Origin: Pukyongiella litopenaei
GTDB taxonomy: Bacteria > Pseudomonadota > Alphaproteobacteria > Rhodobacterales > Rhodobacteraceae
NCBI RefSeq assembly: GCF_003008555.2
Contig: NZ_CP027665.1
Coordinates: 2,418,001 to 2,482,000 of the forward strand
Length of the DNA stretch: 64,000 bases
Reading direction: 5' to 3'
In this document: positions 28,122 through 36,233 of the stretch, piece by piece
Numbering within the stretch: position 1 is the first letter of the stretch
How the letters are laid out: every line of letters begins with the position of its first letter
Position numbers and translations under genes: made by a program
Notes under the pieces: generated by a model
Seen by the model: the letters and a program-made list of their open reading frames with translations, nothing else
The model's database searches: none
What the model was told of the DNA's origin: nothing

Positions 28122-29492
28122 ATGTCCATTCCCCAGTCCGGCGGCGAACCGATCGAACACCGCGACCAGCTGGCAGGTTATCTCGAAGCGGGATGCAAGC
28201 CGCGGGACGCCTGGCGCATCGGCACCGAGCACGAGAAGTTCGGCTATTGCAAGGACACGCTGAAACCGCTGCCCTTCGACGGCAGGCGGTCGATCGTGGC
28301 GGTGCTGGAAGGGCTGCGCGACCGGCATGGCTGGGCGGAGTTGCGCGAGGGCGGGCACCTGATCGGCCTGGAAAAGGACGGGGCCAATGTTTCGCTGGAG
28401 CCGGGCGGGGCGCTCGAGCTGAGCGGCGCGCCGCTGGAGACCATCCACGAGACCTGCGACGAGGTGAACGAGCATCTGCGCGAAGTGAGGGACATCGCCG
28501 ACGAAATCGGCGTGGGCTTCATCGGGCTCGGCGCCGCGCCGATCTGGACCCATGAGCAGATGCCGCTGATGCCCAAGGGGCGCTACAAGCTGATGGATGC
28601 CTACATGCAGAAGGTGGGCACCATGGGCCGGTCGATGATGCGGCGCACCTGCACGGTTCAGGTCAATCTCGATTTCGGGTCCGAGGCCGACATGGTGCAG
28701 AAGCTGCGCGTGGCGATCGCGCTGCAGCCGGTTGCCACTGCGCTCTTTGCCAATTCGCCCTTCTTCGAGGGCCGGCCCAACGGCTTCAAGAGCTGGCGGT
28801 CGCGCATCTGGCGCGACCTCGATCCCGACCGCACCGGCATGGTGCCGTTCGTCTTCGAAGACGGGTTCGGGTTCGAACGCTGGGTCGACTACGCGCTCGA
28901 TGTGCCGATGTATTTCGTCTATCGCGACGGACGGTATATCGATGCGCTGGGCCAGTCGTTCCGCGATTTCCTGAACGGCGAATTGCCGGCGCTGCCGGGC
29001 GAGACGCCGCTGATCAGCGACTGGGCCGATCACCTGACGACGCTGTTTCCCGAGGCGCGGATCAAGAAGTTCATCGAGATGCGCGGCGCCGATGGCGGGC
29101 CGTGGCGGCGGCTATGTGCGTTGCCCGCCTTCTGGGTCGGGCTGACCTATGACCAGGGGGCGCTGGATGCCGCCTGGGACCTGGTCAGGGGCTGGGATGC
29201 GGAAACCCGCGAGGCGCTGCGCGTGGCCGCCGGCAAGGACGGGATGCAGGCCGAGGTGGGTGGGCTGAAGATGCACGACCTCGCCCGCGAGGTCGTCGCG
29301 CTGGCCGATGCCGGGCTGAAGGCGCGGGCGCGTCCCGGCGCGGGCGGGCTGGTGCCCGATGAGACCCATTTCCTGAACGCGCTGAAGGACAGTCTGGAAA
29401 CTGGCACGGTGCCGGCCGACGAATTGCTGGACCGCTACCATGGTGACTGGGATGGCGACCTGACCCGGATCTACGCCGATTACAGCTATTGA
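28122..29492 (+). CDS. gshA: Glutamate--cysteine ligase (plant/alphaproteobacterial type)
   Basis: GshA makes gamma-glutamylcysteine, the first step to glutathione, in the cytoplasm. The 456-aa protein belongs to the plant-like class (GCS2/EgtA-like fold): WRIGTEHEKFG holds the ATP/glutamate site, then LEPGGALELSG, the TCTVQVNLDF strand and RSRIWRDLDPDRTG. Start chosen at ATG 28122 with GGGAGG upstream. Convergent with the short EamA gene, whose stop is 3 bp from the gshA stop. Confidence 0.94.
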   Translation: MSIPQSGGEPIEHRDQLAGYLEAGCKPRDAWRIGTEHEKFGYCKDTLKPLPFDGRRSIVAVLEGLRDRHGWAELREGGHLIGLEKDGANVSLEPGGALELSGAPLETIHETCDEVNEHLREVRDIADEIGVGFIGLGAAPIWTHEQMPLMPKGRYKLMDAYMQKVGTMGRSMMRRTCTVQVNLDFGSEADMVQKLRVAIALQPVATALFANSPFFEGRPNGFKSWRSRIWRDLDPDRTGMVPFVFEDGFGFERWVDYALDVPMYFVYRDGRYIDALGQSFRDFLNGELPALPGETPLISDWADHLTTLFPEARIKKFIEMRGADGGPWRRLCALPAFWVGLTYDQGALDAAWDLVRGWDAETREALRVAAGKDGMQAEVGGLKMHDLAREVVALADAGLKARARPGAGGLVPDETHFLNALKDSLETGTVPADELLDRYHGDWDGDLTRIYADYSY

Positions 29493-29495
29493 CCC

Positions 29496-29933
29496 TTACG
29501 GAGCGATGGCGAGGACAATCGCGCCGGATGCGATCAGGGCCACCCCGCCCCAGCCCGCGGCAGAGAGTTTCTCGCCCAGGAACACCGCCGCGATGAGGGC
29601 GACAAACACCACGCTCAGCTTATCGACCGGGGCCACTCTGGACGCGTCCCCAAGCTGCATTGCCCGAAAATAGCAGAGCCAGGACGCACCGGTAGCCAGC
29701 CCGGAAAGCACCAGGAAACCCCAGGTGCGGGGCTGCACCCCGTCCAGCCCCTGCGCTTTGCCGGTGGCCCAGACCAGACCTCCCAGGGTGATCATCACGA
29801 TGATCGTGCGGATGAACGTTGCCAGGTCGGGGTCGATGTCGCTGACGCCGAGCTTTGCAAAAATTGCGGTCAGCGCCGCGAATATCGCGGCGAGAAGCGC
29901 CCAGAACTGCCAGTTCGAGATCAGAAAGGACAT
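29496..29933 (-). CDS. Single-domain EamA/DMT-family transporter
   Basis: A 145-aa protein with five predicted helices, half the usual EamA length, as in single-repeat DMT proteins that work as dimers. The pattern FAALTAIFAKLGV near the start and PVDKLSVVFVALIAAVFLGE in the second half is typical of this five-helix subfamily. Substrate unknown. A Shine-Dalgarno GGAGAAA lies 6-8 bp before the ATG, and a 14-bp inverted repeat at 30001-30014 sits in its probable promoter. It is the last gene before the accessory block. Confidence 0.88.
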   Translation of the reverse strand: MSFLISNWQFWALLAAIFAALTAIFAKLGVSDIDPDLATFIRTIIVMITLGGLVWATGKAQGLDGVQPRTWGFLVLSGLATGASWLCYFRAMQLGDASRVAPVDKLSVVFVALIAAVFLGEKLSAAGWGGVALIASGAIVLAIAP

Positions 29934-30000
29934 CGCCGTTTCTCCTGCATGCCGGATAGAAACAACTGTTGCGCCGGTCCGGTTAGGAAAGCAAACAGGT

Positions 30001-30014
30001 GTGTTCAAGAACAC
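30001..30014. repeat. Inverted repeat GTGTTC-AA-GAACAC upstream of the EamA gene
   Basis: Perfect 6-bp arms with a 2-nt centre, 68 bp before the divergent minus-strand start codon. It is the size and symmetry of a repressor operator. A possible -35 (TTGAAC, minus strand) overlaps it. Confidence 0.4.
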
Positions 30015-30284
30015 CGATCTGTGGTTTCGCGTCCCGACGGGGCGTGCCTAGCCCGATCAACACATCAACCCGCCGCCACTTTGAGGCAATCTCTTGGTGC
30101 TTCGGTTGCCTGTTCGCCACTACCGGTTCGCCGTTGCCTGAATAGAGCCGTGGAACAGTTCGGATATGGAGGTTTATCTCGTTGTCATCATGTGTTTTCG
30201 CTCTTCTTCCAGCTAGGAGAGCTTATCTGAAAACTCCAGCCTAAAACGATCCGGTTTTCAGGGGTGTGAATCAGCATGCAAAAT

Positions 30285-30454
30285 TGACCCACTTAGGTGG
30301 GTCATGAGCGAATAAAATTGACCCACCTGTATTCGTTAACATCCGCACAAAAAGTGCGGAGAAAAGAGCAGGTGGTTTTGATGGAATGCCCCCAGACGGA
30401 CTCGCTGTTTGAGGGCGACCCGTCTGGGGGCTTTGCGCCACATAGGGTGGGTCA
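30285..30454. mobile_element. IS-like or MITE-like remnant bounded by TGACCCAC repeats
   Basis: A perfect palindrome with arms TGACCCAC/GTGGGTCA and loop TTAG lies at 30285-30304. A second copy of the arm, TGACCCACC at 30319-30327, faces an inverted copy GGTGGGTCA at 30446-30454, enclosing about 120 bp. Inside is a perfect 12-bp hairpin (30388-30399 with 30420-30431). The TGACCCAC arrays are reminiscent of transposon ends with repeated transposase-binding sites; the family is not certain. No transposase frame lies inside. Confidence 0.45.
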
Positions 30455-30616
30455 AATTCAAACGCTGAAACCGCGTCAGTTTCGAACGCTCATTGACACG
30501 GTAGATGGTGGTTACCATGCTGCCTGTCGACGGTGACAAGGCGATGAGCTTGAGCGGGCATAGCGGGTGTGCAATCTTCGGCCAAGACACTGGCGAACCC
30601 GATCCACTATTTTTAG

Positions 30617-30715
30617 ACCAGTCGCGAGAACACCTGGTTGGCCGAGATGTTCGTGAAGTTCAGGGGTGGGCGATGCTACCTGTCGCGCGTGGTCGATCTC
30701 GAAAGTGAGGCTTTG
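30617..30715 (+). pseudogene. IS6-family transposase fragment
   Basis: In one frame the translation reads ENTWLAEMFVKFRGGRCYLS then RVVDLESEALERR. This matches the start of the DDE catalytic domain of IS6-family transposases, which usually reads like TWHLDEMFVKIRG..YLWRAVD.EGEVLE. The catalytic Asp is Ala here, stop codons flank the piece (TAG at 30614), and similarity is lost after about 33 codons, so it is a decayed scrap. A GGCTCTATTGC string at 30741 resembles the IS6 terminal repeat start but is too short to trust. Confidence 0.45.
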
Positions 30716-30799
30716 GAAAGACGGGTAAGTGTCTTGATCAGGCTCTATTGCTGTCGCCCCCGAAGGTATCTGTTCAGAACTTGCCTCGCCACGCGCGTA

Positions 30800-31723
30800 T
30801 CAGCCGTAGATCGATGTGCAGAGTGCTAGATCGCTTCCGACCGAGCCGCGATACATTCCTTCACAGTTGAACGGCATCGCGATCCGTCCGTTTGCGTCGA
30901 TCGCGATCGCGCCGCCCGATCCGTCATTTGGTGCCAGATCGTTCATCACGACATGTTCCGCCGCCTGATCGACGGTTTCACCGAGATGCCGCATCCGTGC
31001 ACTGATTTCAGCTGCGGCGGTCCATCGGGTGAATATTTCACCATGCCCGGTACACGACACTGCGCAGGTCGAATCGTCGGCGAAGGTGCCCGCACCGATC
31101 AAGGGTGTATCGCCTACCCGGCCCGGTGCCTTGGCGGTCATGCCGCCTGTTGACGTGGCCGCGGCGATGTGACCGTTTGCGTCCAGAGCCACAGCCCCGA
31201 CAGTGCCGTGGCGGCGAGCGGGGTCGTCGTCCTGTTCGCCATTGGCGCGCATCTTCAGGGTCTCTTGCAGGGCGTCCCAACGGGCCTGAGTGAAAAAATA
31301 GGACGCGTCTTCAAAGGGAAGCTCCGCATCCCGCGCAATCCGCAGTGCATTGTCGCCAATCAGCATGACATGCTCGGTCCGCTCCATGACAGAGCGGGCG
31401 GCGCGGATGGGATTGCGTGGGCCGAAGAGTCCAGCGACGGCGCCAGCCTGGCGTGTCTCGCCGTCCATTATGGCTGCATCCATCTCCTGCTTGCCATCGG
31501 CAGTAAATACAGCCCCACGACCGGCGTTGAACAGTGGTTCGTCCTCAAGAGCGCACACCGCCGCCGTCACTGCGTCGATTGCCCCGCCACCCTGTTTCAG
31601 GATCGCCTGCCCGGCTTCGAGCGCGCGGGCCAGCCCGACGTGATAGGCGGCTTCGAGCCCGGGAGTCATCCTGGATTTCAGAATGGTTCCGGCACCGCCG
31701 TGTACGGCAAGAGCATAGGTCAT
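30800..31723 (-). CDS. Isoaspartyl peptidase / L-asparaginase family (Ntn hydrolase)
   Basis: A 307-aa member of the plant-type asparaginase (T2) family. These enzymes self-cleave to expose an N-terminal Thr nucleophile and hydrolyse beta-aspartyl dipeptides or asparagine. The predicted cleavage is between Gly173 and Thr174 in HGTVGAVA; NAGRGAVF, the GDTPLIGAGTF site and the C-terminal TGHGEIF are also present. AAAGGA lies 7 bp upstream of the start. Last gene of the six-gene leftward operon, overlapping the deacetylase-like gene by 4 bp. Role inferred: releasing aspartate from isoaspartyl peptides. Confidence 0.92.
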   Translation of the reverse strand: MTYALAVHGGAGTILKSRMTPGLEAAYHVGLARALEAGQAILKQGGGAIDAVTAAVCALEDEPLFNAGRGAVFTADGKQEMDAAIMDGETRQAGAVAGLFGPRNPIRAARSVMERTEHVMLIGDNALRIARDAELPFEDASYFFTQARWDALQETLKMRANGEQDDDPARRHGTVGAVALDANGHIAAATSTGGMTAKAPGRVGDTPLIGAGTFADDSTCAVSCTGHGEIFTRWTAAAEISARMRHLGETVDQAAEHVVMNDLAPNDGSGGAIAIDANGRIAMPFNCEGMYRGSVGSDLALCTSIYG

Positions 31724-32619
31724 GTTTGTCCTTTCAGTCCCGCCGTGCGGGCGCAGTGCAGCGCGATTTCGGCATGTGTGGCGACCCAGCAATCGCCTTT
31801 GGCTGAAATACGGTCGAGAAGCTGTTCGAGTATGAACATGCGGCTGCGGTAGCCGATAACATGTGGATGCATGGTCAACAGGAACAGACCGCCTTCGTCA
31901 TAGGCACCCTCGAATTCGCGGGAGAAGATGTCGAGAACGGCCTCGGGCGGGGTATAGGGTCGCTGAGCCCCGAAACGGTTCATCATGAAATACACCGCAT
32001 CGTCGCGGATCCATTCAACAGGCAGTTCGACGATGCCGGTGGGCGTGCCGTCCGCAATGATCTCGTAGGGATCATCGTCGGCAAAAAGTGAACTGTCATA
32101 GAGCAACCCCATCTCGCGGGCGATCGCCAGCGTGTTGGGGCTGTAGTCCCAGGACGGGGTGCGCATGCCCACGGGACGGTTCCCGGTGATGTTTTCCAAT
32201 GTGTCGGCGGCGCGCAACATCAGGTTCCGCTCTGTCGCCGCGTCGAGACGGGAGTTGACCTCGTGGATCCAGCCATGCAGTCCGATCTCATGACCGTCCT
32301 GTATCAGTTCGCGCTGCTCATCGGGATGAAGCAAGGCCGAAACTGCGGGGACAAAGAAGCTGGCCTTGAAACCATGCTTTCCGAGCGCCGCGCGAATGCG
32401 CGGGATGCCGCGTCGGGCGCCGAACTCCCCCCAGGACAGACGCGCAGGTGAAAGGCCACCATCGCGCAATTCGTTGGTTTCGTGATCGCTGTCAAAGGAC
32501 AGCGCCACGGCACATCGCGCGCCGCCGGGCCATGTCGGGGGTTTCAGGTTACGTCCGGCGCGAACTTGGCCCACCGTGGCGCGCCATGTCGCTTCGTCCC
32601 AATCATATGGTTCGCTCAT
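31720..32619 (-). CDS. Polysaccharide deacetylase-family hydrolase, possibly cyclic-imide hydrolase-like
   Basis: A 299-aa NodB-fold protein. The metal-binding elements are SFDSDHE at residues 41-47 (Asp43/Asp45) and HGWIHE at 115-120 (His115, His119), with RTPSWDYS at 153-160. The SFDxDxE plus HGWxHE pattern is that of the clade holding Helicobacter PgdA, PuuE-type allantoinase and cyclic-imide hydrolase, not of classical chitin deacetylases. There is no signal peptide, so it acts in the cytoplasm on a small molecule. Overlaps both neighbours by 4 bp. Substrate inferred only: a cyclic imide, amide or N-acyl compound. Confidence 0.85.
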   Translation of the reverse strand: MSEPYDWDEATWRATVGQVRAGRNLKPPTWPGGARCAVALSFDSDHETNELRDGGLSPARLSWGEFGARRGIPRIRAALGKHGFKASFFVPAVSALLHPDEQRELIQDGHEIGLHGWIHEVNSRLDAATERNLMLRAADTLENITGNRPVGMRTPSWDYSPNTLAIAREMGLLYDSSLFADDDPYEIIADGTPTGIVELPVEWIRDDAVYFMMNRFGAQRPYTPPEAVLDIFSREFEGAYDEGGLFLLTMHPHVIGYRSRMFILEQLLDRISAKGDCWVATHAEIALHCARTAGLKGQT

Positions 32620-33365
32620 GCGTGGCCTCCATCGACCGACAGGATCTGCCCGGTGATCCAACCGGCACGATCCGATGCAAGAAAAGCGACGGCATCCGCG
32701 ATATCCTCGGCGCGACCGAGCCGGCGCATGTGAATGCCCTCGACGATCTGCTTTTGCCGGTCCAGCCCGAACGCATCCCATTGGCGTTCGGTCGCCGGGT
32801 TCGACAGCACGAACCCCGGGGCCACCGAGTTTACCGTCACCCCATGTGGTCCGAGTTCCAGGGCGAGTTGTCGGGTCAGGCCGACCAGCGCATGTTTGGC
32901 CGAGGCGTAGGCCTGGATACCCGTCAAGCTTGGCTTCAGGCCCGCCCCAGATGAAATCGTCAGGATCCGCCCCCAGCCACGCGCCTTCATTCCCGGTGCG
33001 GCTGCTTGAGAGCACCACATAGCGGCATCGACATTCGCCGCGAAGACGGTGTTCCAATCGGCTTCCGATATGTCCTCGATCGGGCGGCCCACCTGACCCC
33101 GGACCCCGCCAGCAGCGGTCACGAGCCCGTCGATACGGCCATGCCGGGCCTGTATTTCGGCGATGGCCGCGTGTGCAGATTCGCGGCCGCCAAGATCGGC
33201 GCGATGGGTGGTTGCATATTCCGCCACGGGGGCAAGGCCATCCGCGTCGATGTCAATCGCCGCAACGGATGCGCCCGCCTGCGCCAACGTGGTGACGATG
33301 GCGCGACCGATTCCCTGGGCCGCCCCGGTGACGGCAAAGACACGGCCCTCGAAACTCAGCTGCAT
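32616..33365 (-). CDS. SDR-family oxidoreductase
   Basis: A 249-aa classical SDR with TGAAQGIG at residues 13-20, Ser138/139, Tyr153, Lys157 (YASAK) and the C-terminal SVDGGHA. Asp38/Asp40 after the second strand suggests NAD(H) preference. It resembles 3-oxoacyl-ACP reductase-like dehydrogenases of catabolic clusters. It overlaps the deacetylase-like gene by 4 bp and the ketopantoate-reductase-like gene by 10 bp. Probably oxidises a hydroxy intermediate of the pathway served by the operon. Confidence 0.88.
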   Translation of the reverse strand: MQLSFEGRVFAVTGAAQGIGRAIVTTLAQAGASVAAIDIDADGLAPVAEYATTHRADLGGRESAHAAIAEIQARHGRIDGLVTAAGGVRGQVGRPIEDISEADWNTVFAANVDAAMWCSQAAAPGMKARGWGRILTISSGAGLKPSLTGIQAYASAKHALVGLTRQLALELGPHGVTVNSVAPGFVLSNPATERQWDAFGLDRQKQIVEGIHMRRLGRAEDIADAVAFLASDRAGWITGQILSVDGGHA

Positions 33366-34372
33366 GTTGGCACCATGAGATCGACAAGCTCGACAGATTG
33401 TGTGCGTCGGCCTTCCTCAATGTCGTGGATCAATTCCACGAGCCGGGACAGTGTCGAAACCTTCAAGCCAAGCTGGTGACCAAGCTCGACAAGCAGGCCG
33501 ACCTGCGCGTCGACCTCGGTGCGTCGTTTGCGCACCGCCAGATCCCGCCAGATGCCCGAATGTGTCTTGGCGGTATGACGATTGTGCTCGATCATCGCGG
33601 CCAGCGATGCATCCATCCCCTCACGATCTGCTGCCAGGAACGCATCCGGATCGAACCCGTTGAATCCGAGCGGGCGAATTCCTTGCGCATTGGCGAGGCA
33701 CATAACCTCGTGGCCCAGTTCCCGGTAGACGGGCCGGTGACTGGGATGCGCCATTGCCTCCGACATCGATAGCGGTGTGAGGGCCGTTGCAAAGAGTAAT
33801 GCGCCATAGCCCAGTTTGCCCCAGAGATACCCCCAGATATTGTCCGTAAGAACCGCCTCCGGTTCGACAATGCACAACAACCGATGAACGTCGCGAGTGC
33901 GGTCGATGACGGGACCGGCAAGTTCACCGACGGCTACGGCGGCCCGGTTGCCATAGAGAATGCGGCCCGGTTCCAGCCAATCGGCGCCATAGTTGACGAA
34001 ACAGCCCACCGTATTCTGCGCTCCGATCCGCTCAGAGATGACAATCTCGTTCAGGCCGTTCTGGGCCGAGACAACATAGCCGCCAGGGGCCAGATGCGGC
34101 ATCAGCATGTCAAGCGCCGCTTCGGTGTGATGGGCCTTGACCGCAAGGATCACGCGGGAAAACTGCCCCTTCAGTTCGCTTGGCGTACTGGCCGGCAACA
34201 CTTGGGTGAAGGTCTCAACCGGCCCTTCGATGTGCAGGCCGTTACTGCGCATGGCGTTGACATGATCTTCGACGATATCGACCATATGAACCGCATGACC
34301 GGCGCGGGCGAGATAGGCGCCAAGGATGCCGCCTATCGCCCCCGCGCCCCAGATCAGAAGCGGTTCGCTCAT
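33356..34372 (-). CDS. Ketopantoate reductase-family dehydrogenase (ApbA/PanE-like)
   Basis: A 338-aa two-domain protein: N-terminal Rossmann fold with GAGAIGG at 9-15, the AVKAHHTE lysine 79, and AQNGLNE at 103-109; C-terminal helical domain with WGKLGYG at 184-190. The general acid Lys186 is kept, but the Asn that normally follows four residues later is Gly190, so it probably does not act on ketopantoate itself. Homologues in catabolic operons reduce or oxidise other 2-keto/2-hydroxy acids. It overlaps both neighbours. Confidence 0.85.
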   Translation of the reverse strand: MSEPLLIWGAGAIGGILGAYLARAGHAVHMVDIVEDHVNAMRSNGLHIEGPVETFTQVLPASTPSELKGQFSRVILAVKAHHTEAALDMLMPHLAPGGYVVSAQNGLNEIVISERIGAQNTVGCFVNYGADWLEPGRILYGNRAAVAVGELAGPVIDRTRDVHRLLCIVEPEAVLTDNIWGYLWGKLGYGALLFATALTPLSMSEAMAHPSHRPVYRELGHEVMCLANAQGIRPLGFNGFDPDAFLAADREGMDASLAAMIEHNRHTAKTHSGIWRDLAVRKRRTEVDAQVGLLVELGHQLGLKVSTLSRLVELIHDIEEGRRTQSVELVDLMVPTCS

Positions 34373-35070
34373 GCCCAGTCGCCCTCAAGCAGGGCACGCG
34401 TCTCGTCCACGGCGATGGCCCAGAGCCGTTCGGTGTCGGCATCGGGTCTTTGATAGACCCCGCCGTAGTTGCCATCTCCGATCAGGTCACGAACTGCAGC
34501 GGCGTTACGATCCCGAAGGCGGTCGAAGGGCACAAAGGGCTTTTGCTCGTCTGGCAGGTCGCGGCCCGGAAGTCGGGTCCAGGGAAAATTCTCCATCCAT
34601 GACGCGTGCGAGGCGACCGGGTCGATTTCCTGAACGCAGGCCCAAGTTTTCGGTGCACGCCACCAGTCGTGAAATCGGCAGCGGGCGCCTTCATGCGCCT
34701 CCATCCATTCCATGGTGACGGGCTGGACCGGGCTGTTGCCGCCATGTCCGTTGACAATGAGAATACGGCGAAATCCGGTGGAGTACAGGCTGTCCAGAAT
34801 GTCCCGCAGGAGCAATGCATAGGTTGTGAGCTTGAGCGACACCGTGCCGGGAAAGGCCATGAAATACGGAGTAAGCCCGTAGGCGATCGCGGGAAAGACC
34901 GGCACGCCCAGCGGCTCTGCGGCATCGGTCGCGACCTTCTCCGACAGGATCGAATCGACCGACAGGGACAGATATGCGTGTTGCTCGGTTGAGCCAAGGG
35001 GCAGGATGCAGCGGTCATCTGTTTCCAGGTACTTTTCGATCTCGAACCAGTTACTTTCGGAAATTTTCAA
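34369..35070 (-). CDS. Creatininase-family amidohydrolase
   Basis: A 233-aa metal-dependent amide hydrolase. The family fingerprint is present: PLGSTEQHAYLSLSVD with ligands Glu29, His31 and Asp39, and VNGHGGN with His109. The usual Glu-His after YG is replaced (YGLTPYFMAFPGT), so the pocket differs from creatininase proper. Family members open cyclic amides (creatinine) or deformylate/hydrolyse others (ArfB, IolN). First enzyme gene after the regulator, overlapping both neighbours by 4 bp. Confidence 0.88.
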   Translation of the reverse strand: MKISESNWFEIEKYLETDDRCILPLGSTEQHAYLSLSVDSILSEKVATDAAEPLGVPVFPAIAYGLTPYFMAFPGTVSLKLTTYALLLRDILDSLYSTGFRRILIVNGHGGNSPVQPVTMEWMEAHEGARCRFHDWWRAPKTWACVQEIDPVASHASWMENFPWTRLPGRDLPDEQKPFVPFDRLRDRNAAAVRDLIGDGNYGGVYQRPDADTERLWAIAVDETRALLEGDWA

Positions 35071-36068
35071 TTGGTTTGCCCCTTTTGGTCTGTTGCCCGG
35101 CCACGGCAGGCGTCGATCGCCGGCAGAAGGTCGGTTTCAATGGCGTGGCTGTCCGGCGTGTGTCTGTATTCGATGGCGGTCTGATCAGGTCGCATGTTGC
35201 TTCGCAAATCCTCGGTGCCGGTGGAGTGGATTACCACGTTCGCGCGTGCGATCAGGGCATCGGCATTGTCATCCTTCCAGACGGCTGAACCGAACCGGGT
35301 CACATGTGGCGCAAAGCGCAGGATCGCTGCCCGCATGACCGGCAGAAACTCGGGAAAGTACGACACGATCGCGACCTCGGCCTGGGGAGAGATCGCCGCC
35401 AGCGCGATCCGTGTTTCCTCTTTCGGGATGAGCGTAATGCCAACAACCGGAAGGTCCGGAAAATGAGATTGCGCCTCGACGCGCAGCGTGAGGGGGGTGA
35501 CGACGAGGTCGATACCCTCAGGCCGGTCCCGCGCCAATCGTTCGGTTGTAAATGCGATGATATCGTCGCCGGAGCGCAGATAGGGCCGAATGTCGTCGGC
35601 ATAGGCTTGGGTTGCATCCTGAAATGTTCCCAACATGAGGACGCGGACCGGTCCGGAACGTGCTGCCGCGGCCGAGACGCGGTAGGCAAGTTCCGCTCGC
35701 GACAGGCCAACTTCGGCTCCGAGGCAGACCAGTTCGCTGATCCGCCTTTCGATCTCGCGGAGTGAATTCGCATGATGTCGCAACACACCGCCATCGACAA
35801 CGAAGGTCCCGGTTCCGACCCGTCCCTGGGCGTGGCCGGCCTCTTGCAGCGCAGCATAGACATTGCTCACGGTGACGGGAGACAGCCCCAGATGGCTCGC
35901 CAGCTGCCGTACTGACGGCAGACGTGTGCCGGGCGAAATGTCACCTGTTGCGATTCCGTACTCCAGCGCACCACGAAGCTGGACCGAGACCGAGACCGAA
36001 GACGTCTTGTCGATCGCGCGCGCCAGTCTCTCGAACGTGTTACCGATCTGTGTCTTGTCATGCTCCAT
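35067..36068 (-). CDS. GntR-family regulator with a periplasmic-binding-like effector domain
   Basis: A 333-aa regulator: winged helix of the GntR type at about residues 25-95 (GDISPGTRLPSVRQLASHLG then TVSNVYAALQ), then a two-lobed alpha/beta domain (about 130-325) with repeated strand-loop units such as VRVLMLGTF and VVGITLIPKE, resembling a sugar- or amino-acid-binding fold rather than FCD or UTRA. It starts the leftward operon and is divergent from the importer operon, so it most likely controls both from the 165-bp region between them. Confidence 0.88.
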   Translation of the reverse strand: MEHDKTQIGNTFERLARAIDKTSSVSVSVQLRGALEYGIATGDISPGTRLPSVRQLASHLGLSPVTVSNVYAALQEAGHAQGRVGTGTFVVDGGVLRHHANSLREIERRISELVCLGAEVGLSRAELAYRVSAAAARSGPVRVLMLGTFQDATQAYADDIRPYLRSGDDIIAFTTERLARDRPEGIDLVVTPLTLRVEAQSHFPDLPVVGITLIPKEETRIALAAISPQAEVAIVSYFPEFLPVMRAAILRFAPHVTRFGSAVWKDDNADALIARANVVIHSTGTEDLRSNMRPDQTAIEYRHTPDSHAIETDLLPAIDACRGRATDQKGQTN

Positions 36069-36233
36069 ACTGTATCATTGTTGGATAACGGTTGTTCGCT
36101 CAAGCACCTTTGTTACTCAGACTGGTGAAATCAGGGGTCATTTGTTGCTGAAATCGAAGAATTATGTTGACGAATTCGGCCGAATGCCCCCGTAGTGTAT
36201 CACGCAAGTATAACATTACGACGGAGAGGAACC
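36069..36233. promoter_or_regulatory. Divergent control region between the two accessory operons
   Basis: This 165-bp, A+T-richer stretch must hold both promoters. Similar strings TACTGTATCAT (36068-36078, touching the gntR start) and TAGTGTATCAC (36193-36203, 31 bp before the SBP start) share TA[C/G]TGTATCA and could be sites of the GntR regulator. A TTGACG at 36167 could be a -35 for the SBP gene but no well-spaced -10 is evident. The SBP gene has a strong ribosome site GGAGAGGA. Confidence 0.4.

Larger units (their letters stand above)
29934..30799. other. Gene-poor junction region with IS-like debris
   Basis: About 870 bp without an intact gene and with lower GC than either flank. From left to right it holds a possible operator (30001-30014), an IS-end-like cluster of TGACCCAC palindromes and inverted repeats with an internal 12-bp hairpin (30285-30454), and a fragment resembling an IS6-family transposase (30617-30715). 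It forms the left edge of the accessory block and probably marks old insertion or recombination events. Confidence 0.6.

Noticed and set aside
30336-30590. Small ORFs in the junction region as real genes
   Set aside because: They lack ribosome sites, have no domain patterns and overlap the inverted repeats and hairpin.
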